From contig JALWSJ010000187.1 in NCBI GenBank assembly GCA_026993705.1, positions 1 to 22,389 of the forward strand: a DNA stretch of 22,389 nucleotides. The letters run 5' to 3'. A program made the translations under genes and the position numbers. Shown piece by piece: positions 16,901 through 22,389 of the stretch. Below the pieces are notes generated by a model. It did not search any database. It was not told the DNA's origin and saw nothing but the letters and a program-made list of their open reading frames with translations. Numbering within the stretch: the first letter of the stretch is position 1; the number at the start of each line of letters is the position of its first letter. The stretch is from Flavobacteriales bacterium. Its GTDB lineage: Bacteria > Bacteroidota > Bacteroidia > Flavobacteriales_D > Parvicellaceae.

Positions 16901-17671
16901 TTGTGGGGTTTTAGGGATAAAAACAAACTCATTTTCAACAAAATTAAAATCATAATATTTGTTTATTTTATTTATAGAAAGTTCTATCCCTTCATTTTCT
17001 AATGTTTCTATTTTTTGATTATTCAAAACATCTTCCGAGGAAAAGAAATCCGTACCAAAGGTCGTCAATACTAAATTTAAGGACATATAAAGATGCTCAC
17101 ACAAGTATCCCGATTTATGCTGTTCACAACTACAAACAAGCTGAAGATTATTTTCTTCATTGATTATACTCACATCTTCCTTAAACGTATCAAAATAGCC
17201 AAAAATAGTTTTTCGATAAGTCAAAACCTTACCCTCAATGTGTTGAGAAGACAAAACATTAGTGGACAATAAACTGCCATTTTTTAAATTTCTATTTTCA
17301 GACGAAGAATAATTATTTAACAATTGCTTATTAAAAGTTGAGTCGGAAGATAAAGGAATGTATAAGACACCTTTTTTCACAATTCCTTTTTTCTTAGGAG
17401 GTACAATTTTCAGTTTTTTATCCAATGCCAACAAACAAGCAACCTCATGTTTACATAAGCCACCCCAATCATAAGGACAACTACAACTGGAACTTATATT
17501 TTTAGATTCATAGTTTTTTATAACTACCCGATAGGTTCCACCATTACCATCAATAGTAAAAACAACAGATTTCTTAGACGTATCTTTACTACTGATTATT
17601 CTAACATCTTTAGCCCTCCTTTTAATTACTGAAGAGGCGTTCTTTTCAATATAATCCTTAATAAAACTCAT
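13937..17671 (-). CDS. SNF2/RAD54-family DEAD-like helicase with two SWIM zinc fingers
   Basis: This 1244-aa cytoplasmic protein is a Snf2 ATPase that probably moves along or remodels nucleoprotein complexes. Two SWIM-type CxC..CxH clusters lie near the N-terminus: C63, C65, C73, H75 (SSCSCPYDWGGLCKHE) and C180, C182, C191, H193 (LVCSCEQHKSGYLCEH). A long middle region (about 210-780) has no domain I can name. The ATPase core starts near 790 with LRDYQLSGISWL, then Walker A ADDMGLGKT (about 808-816), motif II DESQ (about 907-910), motif III LTGTPIENN, RRTKEQVAKELPPK, and helicase C with SLKAGGTGLNL, DPWWNPAVEAQA and DRCYRIGQ (about 1160-1180). All motifs appear intact. It is monocistronic, flanked by repeat copies E and F. 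Confidence 0.95.
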   Translation of the reverse strand: MSFIKDYIEKNASSVIKRRAKDVRIISSKDTSKKSVVFTIDGNGGTYRVVIKNYESKNISSSCSCPYDWGGLCKHEVACLLALDKKLKIVPPKKKGIVKKGVLYIPLSSDSTFNKQLLNNYSSSENRNLKNGSLLSTNVLSSQHIEGKVLTYRKTIFGYFDTFKEDVSIINEENNLQLVCSCEQHKSGYLCEHLYMSLNLVLTTFGTDFFSSEDVLNNQKIETLENEGIELSINKINKYYDFNFVENEFVFIPKTPQIKNISTSKDRGDAVENYIENKEIEKYKFSHQDAGLIENSLSTKYTIAFVVNVKTKLPLILSIIKGKEKSNGTIGGKLETIETFSELKETKALSSEEASEVFSAFKYFEFNELKYRFFNYSFSHSEPETLTELLAYTLTELRNILPVLNEHPLFEVEGKMILKNLVPIQIKDESSDLVFDFVEKDDFYILRAYVLVNGKKYKLTSNRNIVYDAFTRIDNVFYIHRSVDYQAQLDYFTKKPEITIFKEDFDSFYKEFLTPLQKKYKINYKIPLVKKMKTSKNKLKKNIYISELNQFVIFKPTVLYPQREVELFSKQPLESVDKDGTVIQYSRQEKFENEFIQEFVELHPKFKQQSNRDFFYLDFEDMIKEGWFFDAFEKMRQHEIEVFGLKNLKSFKYNPNKPKINTNVKSGIDWFEVDVSIAFGDTTISINDLKKAIVKKENFIRLGDGSLGVLPKEWIKKYERLFRTGKVKNGKLEVPKLMFSVVDELFENMDAEDDVLKEINEKKEKLKSFEKIKNIKKPKGVKAKLRDYQLSGISWLNFLEEFSWGGCLADDMGLGKTLQIISFLKHLKDLKKEKTSLVVVPTSLIFNWQEEIKKFCPTLKYKVLYGTDRDKTIEDFDKYDLILTSYGVLVRDISFLKDYHFNYAILDESQAIKNPASQRYKAVRLIKANNRVALTGTPIENNTFDLYAQMTFLNPGLLGSPADFKKNYSEPIDKYKDKDRADELQRIINPFLLRRTKEQVAKELPPKVESVLYCEMESEQRKVYDAYRNKYRDYLLGKIEEDGIGNAKMYVLEGLLKLRQICDSPVLLSDEAFKTKQSAKIKELLLAVTEKTGNHKILIFSQFVSMLDLIKEELEKHKISYEYLTGKTRKRQEKVDNFQNNDDVRVFLISLKAGGTGLNLTAADYVYIVDPWWNPAVEAQAIDRCYRIGQKKNVMAYKMICKDTIEEKIIQYQQNKKQLASDLIKTDDSFVKGLTKNDIKDLFS

Positions 17672-17675
17672 TAGG

Positions 17676-17683
17676 CAAATATA
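17676..17683 (-). promoter_or_regulatory. Candidate -7 box for the helicase gene
   Basis: The minus strand reads TATATTTG, matching TAnnTTTG, just 4 bases before the ATG at 17671, which would make the mRNA leaderless. The -33 region falls near the edge of repeat copy F and lacks TTTG. Confidence 0.4.
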
Positions 17684-17696
17684 TTATTTTTTTAGA

Positions 17697-17860
17697 TTTG
17701 GGCGTTCCCCCAATTTACAAAAGAAACATATCGCTCTCGCGAAACGTTTCTTTTGTAAATTGGGGTCGGGCTATCCACTATATCTTTTGCCCTCCAAAAG
17801 GAGGGCAAAAGGATGCCGTTTCTATCCCTAATGCGGAATGAAATAAGTGCAAAGAAATAG
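17697..17860 (+). repeat. Composite hairpin element, copy F
   Basis: This is linker subfamily II, plus orientation, between the lepB stop and the helicase promoter. The flank is TTTGGGCGTTCCC. H1 is a perfect 20-bp stem (17708-17727 with 17746-17765, right arm GTTTCTTTTGTAAATTGGGG), loop ATATCGCTCTCGCGAAAC. The linker is TCGGGCTATCCACTATATC. H2 is CTTTTGCCCTCC (17784-17795) with GGAGGGCAAAAG (17800-17811) around AAAA, a perfect 12-bp stem. Module 3 is shortened to CCCTAATGCGGAATGAAATA and AAGTGCAAAGAAA. Compared with copy C, H1 has GC-to-AC in the left arm with GC-to-GT in the right, again matched. Confidence 0.88.
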
Positions 17861-17890
17861 GATTTAGTTTCTTAAAGCGACAATAAGCTA

Positions 17891-19690
17891 TTATTTCACA
17901 AATGAAAAAATCCTATCCCAACGTATCGTACCTTTTTCCGGATGTTTAGACATCCATACAAATGAAGCTGTTCCTACAACGTGGTCGTCCGGAACAAATC
18001 CCCAGTAACGAGAATCAACAGAACCGTGTCTGTTATCCCCCATAAGCCAATAATAATCTTTTTCAAAAGTATATTGATTAGCTTTTTTACCATCAATAAA
18101 AATCTCATCATTTCTGTTTTCTATCGTATGATTTTCATAGGCGTGAATGATGCGTTTGTATAAAATATAATTTCGCTCATTCATTTCTATCGTGCTACCT
18201 TTAGCCGGAATGTACAAAGGACCGAAATTATCTCTCGTCCAATCAAAATCAGGATGATGCGGATAAATAGGGTAGTACCTGCCTTCTTTAGCATAGTCAT
18301 ATCCTTTTTGATGAAAATCTATGGAAACTTTAACTACTCCCGGATAATTTTTTAATTGTTCGGCAATGGTTGGTGTACAAGGTAAAATAGCAACTGCTTT
18401 ATTGGTTTCAGGACTAATCCCTTCTTGTACATCTTTTCGGTAAATATCATATTCATCAACTAAATAATCGATGTTAAACGGTGTTGTTCCTTCAAAATCA
18501 AAACGGTATTGATATTGTCCGAATAATGGAAATTCTTCGGGTTTACCGTCAATATGGACCAATCCGTTTACAATCGAAAGTGTATCCCCTGCAATTCCAA
18601 CGCATCGTTTGATATAGTTTTCTTTTTTATCGTTAGGAAGATGTAGTACACCTTCGGTTTCTTTTATAAAACTACCGATTCCGCCACCTTCTGCCAGACG
18701 TTTTCTTTCCTTATCAAACGCTTTATCTTTAATTTTTTCAAAATCTTTACTTTTCATAGGGACAAATTCATTGTAAATTCGTCCGTCTTTCCCTTGTACG
18801 GGAACGGTTTTTCCTGCTCTTTGAAAAGCACCGTCACGGACAAATGAATAATAATCGTGTGCTACAACTTCCGAGTGAAGAATAACCGAATCTCCCACCG
18901 GCCAATTAAAGACCATAATATCTCTACGTTCTATTTTCCCATATCCGGGTAATCTGAAATAGTTATTTTTAATCCATTCTACATAACTTGGTATCATCGT
19001 GCCCGGTATTCTATTGTGAATAAAAGGAATAGAAAGAGGTGTTTCAGGAATCTTAGGGCCGTATTTTAACTTATTTACAAATAAATAATCCCCAATGAGC
19101 ATCGTTTTCTCCATCGAACCCGTTGGAATCGTAAACGCTTCAAATGTAAATGTTCTAATAATGGTGGCTGCAACAATAGCAAACCCTAAAGCATCTGTCC
19201 ATTCAGCAGGCATTGATTTTTTATTGGGTTTATCTTTAGCCCCTAACAATTTAAAAGCAAATAAAATAAAATGACCGATAAACGGAGCCATAAAGAATAA
19301 GGTGATATGGTCATGTAATGTTCTTTTCTCTCGGTCTTCTTTTTTGCTCCAATCTGTAGGTTTTGCAACCTGAATCGTATCATCAAAAGCTATTTTCGGT
19401 AGGTAATACCAAGGCAAAACAATACAAAGGATGGTTTCCTTAGCACTATATCTTCCAAATAGACGCATCGTTTCAACGTGCAACGCTACTGTTATGATTA
19501 GTCGTACAAAAGGAATAAAAAGCAGGAAAATCCACCACCAAGGTTTTTTTAATATTTTCAGCCAAATAAAGTAGTTGTAAATAGGAATAAATCCCTCCCA
19601 TTTAGGTCTGCCCGCTTTTTCAAAAATTTTCCAAAGCACAGCAAAGTGCATCAAAATGGTTAGGTAAATCAATATTTCTGCAATTGTCAT
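17891..19690 (-). CDS. lepB: Signal peptidase I (flavobacterial long form)
   Basis: This 599-aa membrane protease cleaves signal peptides from exported proteins. The N-terminal part (1-100) holds several membrane segments (LIYLTILMHFAVLWKIF, WWWIFLLFIPFVRLIITVAL) and resembles the DUF5684-type region that precedes LepB in this phylum. A further segment near 168-185 leads to the catalytic FTIPTGSMEKTML with S192. The general-base Lys lies in ENYIKRCVGIAGDT (K361), and YYWLMGDNRHGSVDSRYWG is the conserved C-terminal box. The insertion between the Ser and Lys boxes (about 215-355) is longer than in enterobacterial LepB, which is usual here. It is the last gene of the HMG-CoA reductase/dapB unit, 60 bp after dapB. 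Confidence 0.95.
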   Translation of the reverse strand: MTIAEILIYLTILMHFAVLWKIFEKAGRPKWEGFIPIYNYFIWLKILKKPWWWIFLLFIPFVRLIITVALHVETMRLFGRYSAKETILCIVLPWYYLPKIAFDDTIQVAKPTDWSKKEDREKRTLHDHITLFFMAPFIGHFILFAFKLLGAKDKPNKKSMPAEWTDALGFAIVAATIIRTFTFEAFTIPTGSMEKTMLIGDYLFVNKLKYGPKIPETPLSIPFIHNRIPGTMIPSYVEWIKNNYFRLPGYGKIERRDIMVFNWPVGDSVILHSEVVAHDYYSFVRDGAFQRAGKTVPVQGKDGRIYNEFVPMKSKDFEKIKDKAFDKERKRLAEGGGIGSFIKETEGVLHLPNDKKENYIKRCVGIAGDTLSIVNGLVHIDGKPEEFPLFGQYQYRFDFEGTTPFNIDYLVDEYDIYRKDVQEGISPETNKAVAILPCTPTIAEQLKNYPGVVKVSIDFHQKGYDYAKEGRYYPIYPHHPDFDWTRDNFGPLYIPAKGSTIEMNERNYILYKRIIHAYENHTIENRNDEIFIDGKKANQYTFEKDYYWLMGDNRHGSVDSRYWGFVPDDHVVGTASFVWMSKHPEKGTIRWDRIFSFVK

Positions 19691-19750
19691 TTTTTATTGT
19701 TTTTTATAAATGAAGATGATATATCTTCCATAACTACCATAAAAGATATT

Positions 19751-20461
19751 TTAGAAATCTAAAACATCTTTCATAGTGAAAATTCCTTTTTTATTTTGTA
19801 TAAATTCTGCTCCTAAAACCGCTCCCAAAGCAAATCCGTCTCTGTTTTTTGCGTTATGTTTTATTTCTATTGTATCAACATTGGAATCGTAGGTAACCGT
19901 ATGAGTTCCGGGTACGTTTTCTATTCGTTTGGATTCTATTGGGATAGAAGTTTCATCTTTTGTTTGTCCTTTCTCCCAATGTTTAAAATGGATATTGTTT
20001 TCAATAATTTGTTGTGCCAATGAAATAGCAGTACCGCTTGGTACATCTAATTTCTCTGTGTGATGAATTTCTTCAATAGTTAAGTTGTACTGTGTTTGCT
20101 TACTCATGAGTTGAGCTAACCTGCGATTGATTTCAAAAAATATGTTCACCCCAATACTGAAATTGGTTGCGTAAAGCATCGCTTGATCTTCTTCTTTACA
20201 TCGCTTACTAATCAGCTCGAATTCATTATACCAACCTGTTGTTCCTACAACAACAGGAACATCCGCATCAAAGCAAGTAAAAATGTTATAGGGAGCATTT
20301 TGTAGTGTTGAGAACTCAATAGCAACATCAACACCTTTTAAATCTTTAGGACTAAAAATTGTTGTACTGTTTGTTTTTAATACAATTTCATGTCCTCTTT
20401 CTGTTGCTATTTTTTCAATAGCTTTCCCCATTTTTCCGTAACCCAAAAGTGCCAGTTTCAT
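19751..20461 (-). CDS. dapB: 4-hydroxy-tetrahydrodipicolinate reductase
   Basis: This 236-aa cytoplasmic enzyme reduces hydroxytetrahydrodipicolinate with NAD(P)H in the diaminopimelate/lysine pathway that feeds peptidoglycan. Seen: the nucleotide-binding GYGKMG (7-12), VVGTTGW (71-77), the catalytic EIHHTEKLDVPSGTA with H133, H134 and K137, and a C-terminal SRDGFALGA-type block (NRDGFALGA). It is shorter than the enterobacterial enzyme, as in other Bacteroidota. It begins 12 bp after the HMG-CoA reductase stop and is followed by lepB; dapB-lepB adjacency is common in flavobacteria. No frameshift or missing motif is visible. Confidence 0.96.
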   Translation of the reverse strand: MKLALLGYGKMGKAIEKIATERGHEIVLKTNSTTIFSPKDLKGVDVAIEFSTLQNAPYNIFTCFDADVPVVVGTTGWYNEFELISKRCKEEDQAMLYATNFSIGVNIFFEINRRLAQLMSKQTQYNLTIEEIHHTEKLDVPSGTAISLAQQIIENNIHFKHWEKGQTKDETSIPIESKRIENVPGTHTVTYDSNVDTIEIKHNAKNRDGFALGAVLGAEFIQNKKGIFTMKDVLDF

Positions 20462-20473
20462 TTCTTTATTTTG

Positions 20474-21814
20474 TTAAGCAATCGTTTCCGGTGTGCTTCG
20501 TTTTAGTTTGTTATAAGACTCAACTACCGCTTGGTGACTAACGGTTTTTGTTTTATACTCCTCTATTATTTTTTTCTTTTCTTCGTCTGTTGCTCCCAAT
20601 TGATTCAATATATTCAATAAGTGCATTTTCATATGTCCTTTTTGAATACCGGTAGTAACTAATGAACGCAAAGCTCCAAAGTTTTGGGCTAAACCAACGG
20701 TTGCTGTAATTCCCATTAATTCCGAGGCATTAGGATTTCCTAATAAATCATAGGAAAACTTAACCATCGGATGTAATTTAGTCAGCCCTCCAACTGTCCC
20801 TAGAGCCATAGGTACTTCAATCCAGAATTTAAAAATACCGTCTTTCACTTCAACGTCGGTCAAACTTCTGTATTGACCATCTCTAGAAGCGTACGTGTGT
20901 CCGGAAGCTTCTACCGCCCTAAAATCATTTCCCGTAGCAATGACAACTGCATCAATACCGTTGTAAATACCCTTATTATGGGTCGTTGCTCTGTATGGTT
21001 CTATTCGTGCAATATGAACCGCTTGTTCAAATTTAGTAGCAAATTCATCTGCCGACATATCGGTTCCTTCTGTCAATTCTTCAACAGGACAACTCACTTC
21101 GGAGCGTACAATACATTCCGGTGTGTAATTGGATAAGATGCACATGATAATTTGCACCTTTTTTTCTTCATCTGTAAGTGATTCGTCTTTGGCTAACTCA
21201 CTTTTTAGTGTTTCAGCAAATTGTTCTAGAATACTATTAATGAAATTCGCCCCCATAGAATCACAGGTGTCAAATTTTGCCATCAATTGATAATAGTTCG
21301 GTTCCAAGTCCGATTTATTGATGAGTTGGAGGTCTAGAATACCTCCCCCTCTTTTACGCATGTTCACTGTTAATTCTTCTGTGTCGTTAAAGAATTTTTC
21401 TTTATTTTTTTCAAAGAATGCTCTCAGTTTTGTGTACTCCCCATGCCAAGCGAAATGGACATGCCCGATTTTTATCATCGAAACAACGGATGCTTTAAAC
21501 CCTCCGCGGTTTAACCAAAAAGAGGCAGATTTTGCTGATGCAGCAACAACTGAACTTTCTTCAATTGCCATGGGGACACAATAAATCTTATCGTTTATTT
21601 TAAAATTCGGAGCAATTCCCAATGGAATATAGAAGTTTGAAATAGTGTTTTCAATAAACTCATCGTGGAGTTGTTGAGTTTTGGGATCGTTATGCCAATA
21701 TGATTTTAAAAAATCTTTTTGACTAGCATCATTGTTGAGATAATTTTCAACAATCCAATCTATTTTTTGTTCTTTGGTTAGCTTACTAAAGCCTTTTACG
21801 ATTTGATTACTCAT
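20474..21814 (-). CDS. mvaA: Hydroxymethylglutaryl-CoA reductase, class II type
   Basis: This 446-aa protein interconverts HMG-CoA and mevalonate and would feed isoprenoid synthesis through the mevalonate route. Family blocks: PMAIEESSVVAAASAKSA-like segment (81-97) with the catalytic Glu, CDSMGANFIN, HNKGIYNGIDAVVIATGNDFRA-type region holding the catalytic Lys and Asp, LGTVGG, and GIQKGHMKMH with the C-terminal His. The length and lack of a membrane domain place it with soluble class II enzymes, first described as degradative; in flavobacteria such enzymes are thought to be biosynthetic. It is first in the unit with dapB and lepB, starting at ATG 21 bases after a clear -7 box. Confidence 0.94.
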   Translation of the reverse strand: MSNQIVKGFSKLTKEQKIDWIVENYLNNDASQKDFLKSYWHNDPKTQQLHDEFIENTISNFYIPLGIAPNFKINDKIYCVPMAIEESSVVAASAKSASFWLNRGGFKASVVSMIKIGHVHFAWHGEYTKLRAFFEKNKEKFFNDTEELTVNMRKRGGGILDLQLINKSDLEPNYYQLMAKFDTCDSMGANFINSILEQFAETLKSELAKDESLTDEEKKVQIIMCILSNYTPECIVRSEVSCPVEELTEGTDMSADEFATKFEQAVHIARIEPYRATTHNKGIYNGIDAVVIATGNDFRAVEASGHTYASRDGQYRSLTDVEVKDGIFKFWIEVPMALGTVGGLTKLHPMVKFSYDLLGNPNASELMGITATVGLAQNFGALRSLVTTGIQKGHMKMHLLNILNQLGATDEEKKKIIEEYKTKTVSHQAVVESYNKLKRSTPETIA

Positions 21815-21835
21815 CTATTAACTGATTTGAAGTTG

Positions 21836-21843
21836 CAAATATA
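21836..21843 (-). promoter_or_regulatory. Candidate -7 box for the mvaA-dapB-lepB operon
   Basis: The minus strand reads TATATTTG, matching TAnnTTTG, with 21 bases to the ATG at 21814. The -33 position falls inside the adjacent hairpin and lacks TTTG. Confidence 0.5.
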
Positions 21844-21849
21844 CTGATT

Positions 21850-21928
21850 TATACCATTTGAATATTGAAAAGAGGATAAAGAAAATAAAAACGCTTTATA
21901 AGGTTCTTTTCAAGGTTTAAATGGTATA
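21850..21928. repeat. 79-bp inverted repeat related to the module-3 tail
   Basis: TATACCATTTGAATATTGAAAAG (split here as TATACCATTTG plus AATATTGAAAAG, 21850-21872) pairs with 21906-21928 at 20 of 23 positions. The centre, GGATAAAGAAAATAAAAA then CGCTTTATAAGG, resembles the tail of module 3 in copies A, B and C and the A' fragment beside comB. It lies 45 bases past the dinB stop, so it might also end the dinB transcript, though no T-run follows. No H1 or H2 is present, so it is a tail-only relative. Confidence 0.6.
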
Positions 21929-21972
21929 ACTAATGAGGGAATCAATTATTTTATAAACATTCCTAATATATG

Positions 21973-22389
21973 TTAAAATTCTTCAAAAAGTTTGAGTTGT
22001 ATCCACTCGGGGAAATTTGAATCTTGTAAATTACTGATGGTTATACCGAGTAAACGCACTGGATGTTGTAATTTGTTTTGCTTTAAAAGGTCTATTACAA
22101 TGGGAAAGAACTCATCTTTTTTTTGCAAATAAATATCGACGGATTTACTGCGGGTTTGTTGGGTGAAATTATTGTACTTTATTTTTAAGGTTGCTGTTTT
22201 TCCCTTGTTGTTTGATTTTTTTAGTCTTTTTTCCAGTATTTCGGCAATTTTAGATAATTCCTTTTCAATTATGGGAAGGTCTGAAATATCCTGTTCAAAA
22301 GTTCGTTCGGCTCCAACGGATTTTCTTACTCGATTGGGTTTGACTTCGTTGTGTTGTATGCCTCTCACAATGTCATAATAATATCCACC
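21973..22389 (-). CDS. dinB: DNA polymerase IV, C-terminal part (cut by window edge)
   Basis: The frame stays open to the last base, so this is a fragment of a longer gene, not a 131-aa protein. The visible 138 residues start GGYYYDIVRGIQHNEVKPNR and contain RKSVGAERTF, followed by the little-finger domain (LKIKYNNFTQQTRSKSV, VRLLGITISNL). This matches the end of Y-family DinB, an error-prone translesion polymerase of the cytoplasm. The C-terminus LKLFEEF resembles a beta-clamp binding peptide (QxxLF type), as expected at this position. The catalytic palm and fingers lie outside the window. The apparent internal GTG start is not real. Confidence 0.93.
   Translation of the reverse strand, partial: GGYYYDIVRGIQHNEVKPNRVRKSVGAERTFEQDISDLPIIEKELSKIAEILEKRLKKSNNKGKTATLKIKYNNFTQQTRSKSVDIYLQKKDEFFPIVIDLLKQNKLQHPVRLLGITISNLQDSNFPEWIQLKLFEEF

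Noticed and set aside
19711..19727. GAAGAT/ATCTTC inverted repeat in the dapB-lepB gap as an operator or terminator
   Set aside because: Arms are only 6 bp in AT-rich DNA, no T-run follows, and it does not recur elsewhere.
1..22389. CRISPR array made of the regular repeats
   Set aside because: The copies are kilobases apart, lie between genes, have variable internal stems and no short unique spacers, and no cas gene is present.
1..22389. tRNA, rRNA or transposase genes
   Set aside because: I searched by eye for TTCGA-type tRNA arms, rRNA blocks and DDE or HUH motifs in the translated frames and found none.

Overview
The window is a 22.4 kb, AT-rich chromosomal segment that most probably comes from a member of the Bacteroidota, class Flavobacteriia. 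The evidence is: two secreted enzymes ending in type IX secretion (T9SS) C-terminal sorting domains; a multidomain TPR/PD40/OmpA protein of the kind found in this phylum; -7 boxes of the form TAnnTTTG upstream of at least five transcription units; almost no Shine-Dalgarno sequences; and the large flavobacterial-type signal peptidase I. No plasmid, phage or transposase gene is visible. The genus cannot be named from the sequence alone.

Layout from left to right. All genes are on the minus strand except the FAD-linked oxidase. (1) 1-445: intergenic repeat copy A. (2) A two-gene unit, small conserved protein then comB. (3) A GT4 glycosyltransferase overlapping by 1 bp with an outer-membrane-type protein. 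(4) A divergent intergenic region holding repeat copy B, then the plus-strand FAD-linked oxidase. (5) Repeat copy C, then a T9SS-exported SGNH/GDSL hydrolase. (6) A likely operon: haem-binding-domain protein, META lipoprotein, T9SS-exported lysyl-endopeptidase-like protease, tag. (7) Repeat copy D, a PorE-like OmpA protein, copy E, a large SNF2/SWIM helicase, copy F. (8) A housekeeping operon: HMG-CoA reductase, dapB, lepB. (9) The C-terminal part of dinB, cut by the window edge.

The genes are mostly ordinary. The PorE-like protein, the two T9SS cargo enzymes and signal peptidase I together suggest a cell with an active secretion pathway and surface protein degradation. HMG-CoA reductase indicates isoprenoid synthesis through mevalonate, and DapB serves lysine and peptidoglycan synthesis.

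The most unusual content is between the genes. Six copies (A-F) of a modular element lie at 1-254, 4053-4360, 5812-6300, 11455-11622, 13773-13925 and 17697-17860. The element has three hairpin modules in fixed order, joined by conserved linkers. H1 has a perfect 19-20 bp stem around a conserved 18-nt loop, then the linker TCGGGCTATC, then H2, then a module bounded by CCCTAACG and CGTTAGGG that contains H3. The linkers and H1 loop keep their sequence, whereas the stem arms change completely between copies and stay complementary. Copies C and E differ by matched double changes in both H1 and H2. The copies sit in divergent, convergent and tandem gaps in both orientations, form two linker subfamilies, and carry internal insertions and duplications. 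This suggests a dispersed, non-autonomous element maintained by its folded structure. Its function is unknown and I cannot assign it to a named family.
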